The notes beneath the pieces were generated by a model. The model was not told where the DNA came from and did no database searches. It saw only the letters and a program-made list of their open reading frames with translations. A stretch of 25,000 nucleotides of DNA from Glandiceps talaboti (Eukaryota > Hemichordata > Enteropneusta > Spengelidae), in contig NC_135557.1 of assembly GCF_964340395.1 (NCBI RefSeq), positions 9,827,960 to 9,852,959 on the forward strand, written 5' to 3'. Shown piece by piece: positions 19,704-25,000 of this stretch. A program made the translations under genes and the position numbers. How positions within the stretch are numbered: the stretch's first letter is position 1; the number at the start of each line of letters is the position of its first letter.

Positions 19704-21770
19704 TGAAAAAAAAATACATCTGATTCGCCAGTCAGAGGCTGGGAGGAATTATTGCATAATTCTCAGGGTGTCTAAACGAAAGTTAGTTCTTGAGAGCTGA
19801 GAAATGCGTGTGGGTGGGTGAGTGGAACATAATTACCTGAACGCTGACAGTTCCAGAGAGTAGAAACAGAGAAAATCAGTCATATTGAAATGGCTGATGG
19901 AACTGGTACCTATGAGCAAAAATGATATAAAAGAATTCACCCTGGTTTAATGTTAGATTCAGTGGTCAGATAGCACATAGTTTCCCGTTAGTCTTGATGA
20001 TATTTTCTTTAGTGGCAAGTTGGCCGTTATCTTGTTTGGACTCCATTATCGTGACTTTTCACACCCATTACTAATGGTCACTATGGTAACTGTAGAAAAC
20101 AATGATGTTTGCTGAAGAGAAGTAACTTATCTAAGTTCATAAGTGCTGACCTATATCACGTCATATGAAGCAGGGGCATTAGAACGAGTATTGGCAGAGT
20201 GCCTGGTTTGACCCAACAGCAATATTTCATCTACATGTGTTACTACTGATGACATTTTATCAAATTCTACATTTTGACATTAGCATGCCCTAACTTGATT
20301 GAAAGGTCAGTAGACATCTTCAAGGACGTGGAATTCAAACCAAAGAGTAAGACGACAAACTACATTTCACACATAACTGGAATTCATATTGATCATTTAT
20401 TGGGAGTAGTCATTAGAGCATGGCAACTGCTCCTCAAGACGGTCTGCATGGATTATCCAGCCATACACATATGTTATGTTAATGTGAACATTAGTGAGAA
20501 TAAAGGGAGCTTACATTTAGAGCAGAAAGCCGCAAGGTCCTTCACAAGCGGCTAGAAAACAAAAGAGAAGCAAAGGGCTTTGCTCCACTGTTCTTAATGT
20601 GTACTCGGTTTGGATATAAATCTGTGCAATGACTACCTAGCTAATTCCCTAATGTCCAAGGTTATCCCGTGTACAGGTGGAGACATGAGAGTGATTCTAG
20701 CATAGTTATCTGCTCTCGGTCAGCTACGTTTGATCTCAGAAAAAAACATTGATGGAGAATTATTGTTAACATTGGAGTTTAACGTGAGACAGTAACCATT
20801 GTAGTAAATATATATGATGTCAACCCTCTCTTTTTTAACACATACAGTCAGAATTCTGAAACATAATTTTTTTGGAAGATTTTGATGAATATGATCTCAC
20901 CATATATAAACTTTGAAATTAGAACTTAAAATTCTCGGCAGAGTAAAGCGTTGACTTGTCTGTGAAACTGAGTAAACACAAAACAGTGTTTTATATTGAA
21001 AGTGACATAAGCTAAATATATAAACTAATTGACGTGAATGAAAATATAAAACACAAAAAATCACAATAACACTATGGAATAATGGAATACACTTAGCATG
21101 TGATCATAACATCGATGCATGACTACTATGACACAAACAATATATTCTGACGTTAGCAGACTTGATATCACAATCGCATTTCCCCAAATATTTTTGTATA
21201 CGTACGATAAATTACGTTATCGAATCTTCACTTATTATCAAGTTAAAGGTCTAACAATAACAAATTATGATTTATTAAGTAGAATTCAGAAAGTTGAACA
21301 CAAAGTGCATCTGTTAACCTACAGTAAAAAATTTTAGGTCCCCGAATGTATTAACTCGGTTCATTCCCCTTTAACATACGCGTGATACCTTACGATTGCA
21401 TATGGCAAATGACTCCAAAATATAATCAAATGTTGGCACAATGCGCATGCGTCAACGATGTAAAGCCCTGGATGTGATCTTGAATAATTAATGAGGCATG
21501 TTACACTTATTATTTCAAACATTACTACCAATAAATACTTAATACGGAGATCGTCTTATTACATAAGTCTGCGATCAGTGACGCACGGTGTACTGAAATG
21601 TCCTAAAGCTACATTCGGTCAAATTTAGGAGACATTAAGCCGTTGTAATAATTGATCCAATTTAACAGAGAAGCAGGTAGTGCCTTTGAAATCGGGAAAA
21701 CCAGTAGTAGAAATACGTTTATGACAGTAAAATATGTACTGAAAAGGAAAATCGGATTTCATTATTTTGA
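19704..21770. other. Gene-free interval
   Basis: No gene that I can support. A 93-codon frame at 20274-20555 and a 72-codon frame at 21119-21337 lack domains and splice context. A second NRF1-like palindrome, ATGCGCATGCGT, is at 21441-21452. Confidence 0.45.
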
Positions 21771-22208
<438 letters not shown>

Positions 22209-22557
22209 GCAGACCGACATAATGACATAAAGCGTTTGCCGTGTGAGTCTGTATGTATTGCAGTCCAGGATACTATATAGACCTGTACTTATCACAGTTA
22301 TATATTGATATCGAGGAGAGATAGTGAGAGGAGGGGAAATTAGTCAAACTCTTTGTGTTCGATTTAAATCACCATATGTGTTATCTCTGTCGGTAAATTT
22401 AACCAGTCCTATCTATCCGATGATCGATTAACGATATATTCAATAGGTGACTGACTCTGTTTACACGTTACCAAGGTTTCCATCCAAAACAAACACAAAC
22501 AACTGTAGCCTTTTCACCTTGGCAACAACTGCAGATAGACAACATACACACGTTATA

Positions 22558-22869
22558 TTTCGTACCGGCCTACGTGCACTGTTAGGTGTATCACCATAAT
22601 GAACTCCCTTACATAGACATTCCGATTGAGGATAGGATTTGTGACTTCTGTTCAGAAGGTACCGAAGACAAAATAATATTATTTCACCCTTGTGTGTCCA
22701 TTATATCAAACTTTAAGGTGTCTCCTACCAAATAACTATAGACGTTTTTCAAGTCGTGTTAAATTTTATTATTTGTTGAGGTCTAATTCCACAAATGTGT
22801 TGAGGAATCATAGCAATATTAGTTTATAAAGCTATGGATTTAAGACAAGAATTTTATTTGGACGCCTGA
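22558..22869 (+). pseudogene. Decayed LINE retrotransposon ORF2 C-terminal fragment
   Basis: Three frame-shifted pieces resemble the end of non-LTR reverse-transcriptase proteins. FRTGLRALLGV is encoded from 22558. Then, in another frame (22586-22735), IPIEDRICDFCSEGTEDKI followed by FHPC matches the typical pattern of a Cys pair, an acidic 'ED' and a following Cys after the reverse transcriptase. IAILVYKAMDLRQEFY, ending in TGA at 22869, is back in the first frame. Stops and frameshifts make it non-functional. The family cannot be named from this tail; the identification rests on pattern memory, not a search. Confidence 0.5.
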
Positions 22870-22952
22870 TTTTGCTTAATAAGTTTATAAGTTTCATCAG
22901 CATTTTATAACCTGTTTAAGAGGGGTGAAATGAACGGAACACCTAGTCTGGT

Positions 22953-23220
22953 GTAGTGTAGTGTAGTGCAGTGTAGTGTTGCCTAGCCTGGCGAAGCACA
23001 GTGTAGTGTAGTGTAGTGTAGTGTAGTGCATTGAAGTGTAATGCATTGTAATGTAGTGTAGTGTAGTGCAGTGCAGTGTAGTGTAGTGTAGTGTAGTGTT
23101 GCCTAGCCTAGCGAAGCACAGTGTAGTGTAGTGTAGTGTAGTATAGTGTAGTGTAGTGTAGTGTAGTGTTACCTAGCCTAGCGAAGCACAGTGTAGTGTA
23201 GTGTAGTGTAGTGTAGTGTA
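22953..23220. repeat. Composite GTGTA array with a recurring 22-bp insert
   Basis: Pentanucleotide GTGTA/GTGCA units are interrupted three times by the same ~22-bp segment (TTGCCTAGCCTAGCGAAGCA type) at about 22979, 23099 and 23169. Spacing between inserts is 120 and 70 bp, both multiples of five, so the whole behaves as a higher-order repeat that expands in five-base steps. Confidence 0.93.
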
Positions 23221-23487
23221 GAGATGTTGGTTGTAGACCAAAACGATAAAATATTGGACACGTCGATGTCTACTCGGGTTTTTAATGTGGTTTTCGAGAT
23301 TAACAAGAAGATACCCAGAAACTACAAAGAGAATTGGCGCCAACGATGAATTATTTAGGGAATTGTAATGTATAAATCGTCAAATTATTATAATGAGATA
23401 CTCAATTGTATAAGTTTATTTAATGTCACTTATGATCATGGTTTGTCTTTTGTCAATTTAGACTTGTCAACTGGTTCATTCGACACT
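23221..23487. other. 5' flank of the RING-less B-box gene
   Basis: Non-coding sequence leading to the start codon at 23488. A pyrimidine-rich CTTTTGTCAATTTAG at about 23448-23462 just before the ATG could be an acceptor for a 5' UTR intron; no donor can be assigned. A 27-codon frame (23266-23349) has no recognisable content. Confidence 0.4.
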
Positions 23488-25000
23488 ATGGGAAGCGGTG
23501 GAAGTACATCAAAAACTGAGGTCAAATGGATCGAATCGACGTAAGCATTGCTATTCTCATAGTCAGTTTATTATTATTGTATTCAGAAAACGTTCACCCT
23601 GGAGTGAGAATTTCCATTGTTTTTCTATTATTATACAATAAAGTATAAATTAATTTCTTAGTTATGGGCAAGACAACGTATACCTAATTATATCGTTTAA
23701 ATATTCATCCAGTGTCAGGAATGCCTAAAGGTGCTGATTTGAGGTATTGTGTCAGTGTAACTAATCACACGTCATTATAAAATCAGAGGCGTTTTCAATT
23801 AGCTAACGGAATTTTGTAATAGTGGAAGAAGTTACAATATGTCTTTATCAAGTCAATACACGCAGTGTATATGCAGCTAAAAAGAGAACTAAATAATATT
23901 CTTTTGTAAATAAACAGATGGGAACAAAACAAAACAACACAACAATAAACATTCTATGCTACCGTGCGTGAACATTAAATTCACAATTCTAGACCACATG
24001 CTCACTGCTCACTGTGGTTATAGTACTTAGCAAAGTACAGTGTGGTTGATACTATAGTATAGGTGTCCCTGGCCATAATAACCTTGAAAAGTGTTGAGTT
24101 GAATGTTAGGCTAAAATCTTCACCTTGTAAAATGTTTAAAATATGCAACACTGTGTTCAAATATGTTCAAACATGCTAAAGTATAATACAATATGGGCGT
24201 GCTCCAATATGGGCGTGCTCCCTTGTGTAAGGATATACTCTTTATTGAGAGTACAAATGTTGTTGTTTGCAGAGCGATACAAGCTGAACCTGGAATGGAG
24301 AGGCCAGATTCACCACATCCATACAGTATGGAAACTGTCTCTCCGACACAAGAATTTATCCAACAACAACCCGTCCAACAACCTCCATTGAATGTGCCCC
24401 AGCCACAAACAGCAAGCACCTACTACAGGCCTTCTACTACTGAGCTGAGAGACAAGTGTGGTTTCTGCATCAACCATACTGCAGAATCATTCTGTACTGA
24501 TTGTGGCATTCAGATATGCAAGTCGTGTGCAAGACACCACAACGACGCCAATCTGTTGAAGAAGCATGTCTTTATTACCCTAGAGGAGTATAAGTTTGAG
24601 AAAGCAGATATAAAGCAATATAAAAGACCTATCATATGTCCAGTACACAGCGGGAATGAGCTCACATATTACTGTGGTACTTGCAGTATTCCTGTATGCA
24701 TGGAATGTGCTGAATACAACCACAGAAGGCCGCAGCACCAGCATAAGACGTTCATTGCAGGTTGGGAGATGAAACAAGATGAGCTTCGTCAAACTCTGGC
24801 TAAAAGTAGCAGCAAGAAGAGGGAACTTAAAGCCGTAAGGGCTAAAACAGTTGAGGACCATCAAGATAGTGTCCAGAAGAGTGATGTCGCCATTAGTCTC
24901 ATCAAGGAACACACACAGCAGCTAGTTGGCAGATTGCAACAGATGATAGACGAGTTACACATTCATGGTCAGACTCTTGAGAAGGAGGTCAAACTATCCC
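23488..25000 (+). CDS. RING-less B-box (TRIM-like) protein, 5' part, with N-myristoylation-type start
   Basis: Exon 1 (23488-23540) encodes MGSGGSTSKTEVKWIES and ends AC before donor GTAAGC. The intron is 732 bp. The acceptor TTGTTTGCAG is followed at 24273 by A, completing a Thr codon in phase 2, and the frame stays open to the window end (260 residues so far). A Pro/Gln-rich linker (about 45-66) leads to B-box 1 (C80, C83, C92, C95, C100, C103, H107, H116) and B-box 2 (C140, H143, C152, C155, C160, C163, H168), then a coiled coil from about 180. There is no RING, so ligase activity of its own is not expected. B-box plus coiled coil usually mediates oligomer formation. Gly2 and Ser6 fit the N-myristoylation consensus, as in the TRIM-NHL gene at 12355. 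The C-terminal domain, possibly NHL, lies outside the window. Confidence 0.85.
24189..24222. repeat. Two-copy 17-bp tandem repeat in the B-box gene intron
   Basis: CAATATGGGCGTGCTC occurs twice in direct succession within the intron 23541-24272. It is small and of no evident function. Confidence 0.85.

Noticed and set aside
23266-23349. 27-codon plus-strand frame before the B-box gene
   Set aside because: It is short, has no motif and no splice partner, and is not distinguishable from chance.

Overview
This is animal nuclear DNA, AT-rich and full of long microsatellites. It has spliced genes with GT/AG introns, a claudin-family membrane protein and two TRIM-type (B-box) genes. That combination suggests an invertebrate metazoan, probably marine (lophotrochozoan or invertebrate deuterostome); the window does not allow a finer placement. 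I found no operons, CRISPR arrays, rRNA or tRNA genes.

Left part (1-5160): two 60-bp satellite arrays (1-862 and 2438-3803) alternate with two diverged copies of a ~1.4-kb segment (863-2244 and 3804-5160). The period of this compound unit is about 2.94 kb. On the minus strand each segment carries a compact two-exon gene for a small secreted peptide of about 80 residues with two cysteines. Each copy has a TATA-like box, a signal-peptide exon, a 260-bp phase-1 intron, a mature-peptide exon and a poly(A) signal just before the satellite. The signal exon is nearly identical between copies, while the mature exon has diverged about twice as much as the surrounding non-coding DNA. I regard this pair as the most novel content of the window.

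Middle (5161-8500): a claudin/PMP22-like four-transmembrane gene lies on the minus strand in three exons (8500-8311, 7072-6929, 6046-5850; 176 aa). Its introns hold a pentanucleotide array, a CATA microsatellite and one copy of a ~300-bp dispersed repeat. The second copy of that repeat lies in the first intron of the next gene.

Right of centre (12355-14943): a plus-strand TRIM-NHL gene with RING, two B-boxes, coiled coil and a C-terminal NHL propeller. Its large exon has no upstream in-frame ATG. A 41-bp first exon at 12355-12395 joins it in phase and supplies a start beginning MGSSAS, an N-myristoylation-type sequence. At the right edge (23488 to beyond 25000) a second, RING-less B-box gene has the same design: a tiny first exon beginning MGSGGS, a phase-2 intron, then B-box 1, B-box 2 and a coiled coil running off the window. 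The shared start suggests a membrane-tethered TRIM subfamily.

Between the two TRIM genes (14944-23487) I see no convincing gene. The stretch holds three long tetranucleotide microsatellite blocks (15175-15838, 19104-19703, 21771-22208), a cluster of palindromic CACGTG sites plus an RFX-type X-box (16181-16636), a decayed LINE reverse-transcriptase tail (22558-22869) and a composite GTGTA array (22953-23220).
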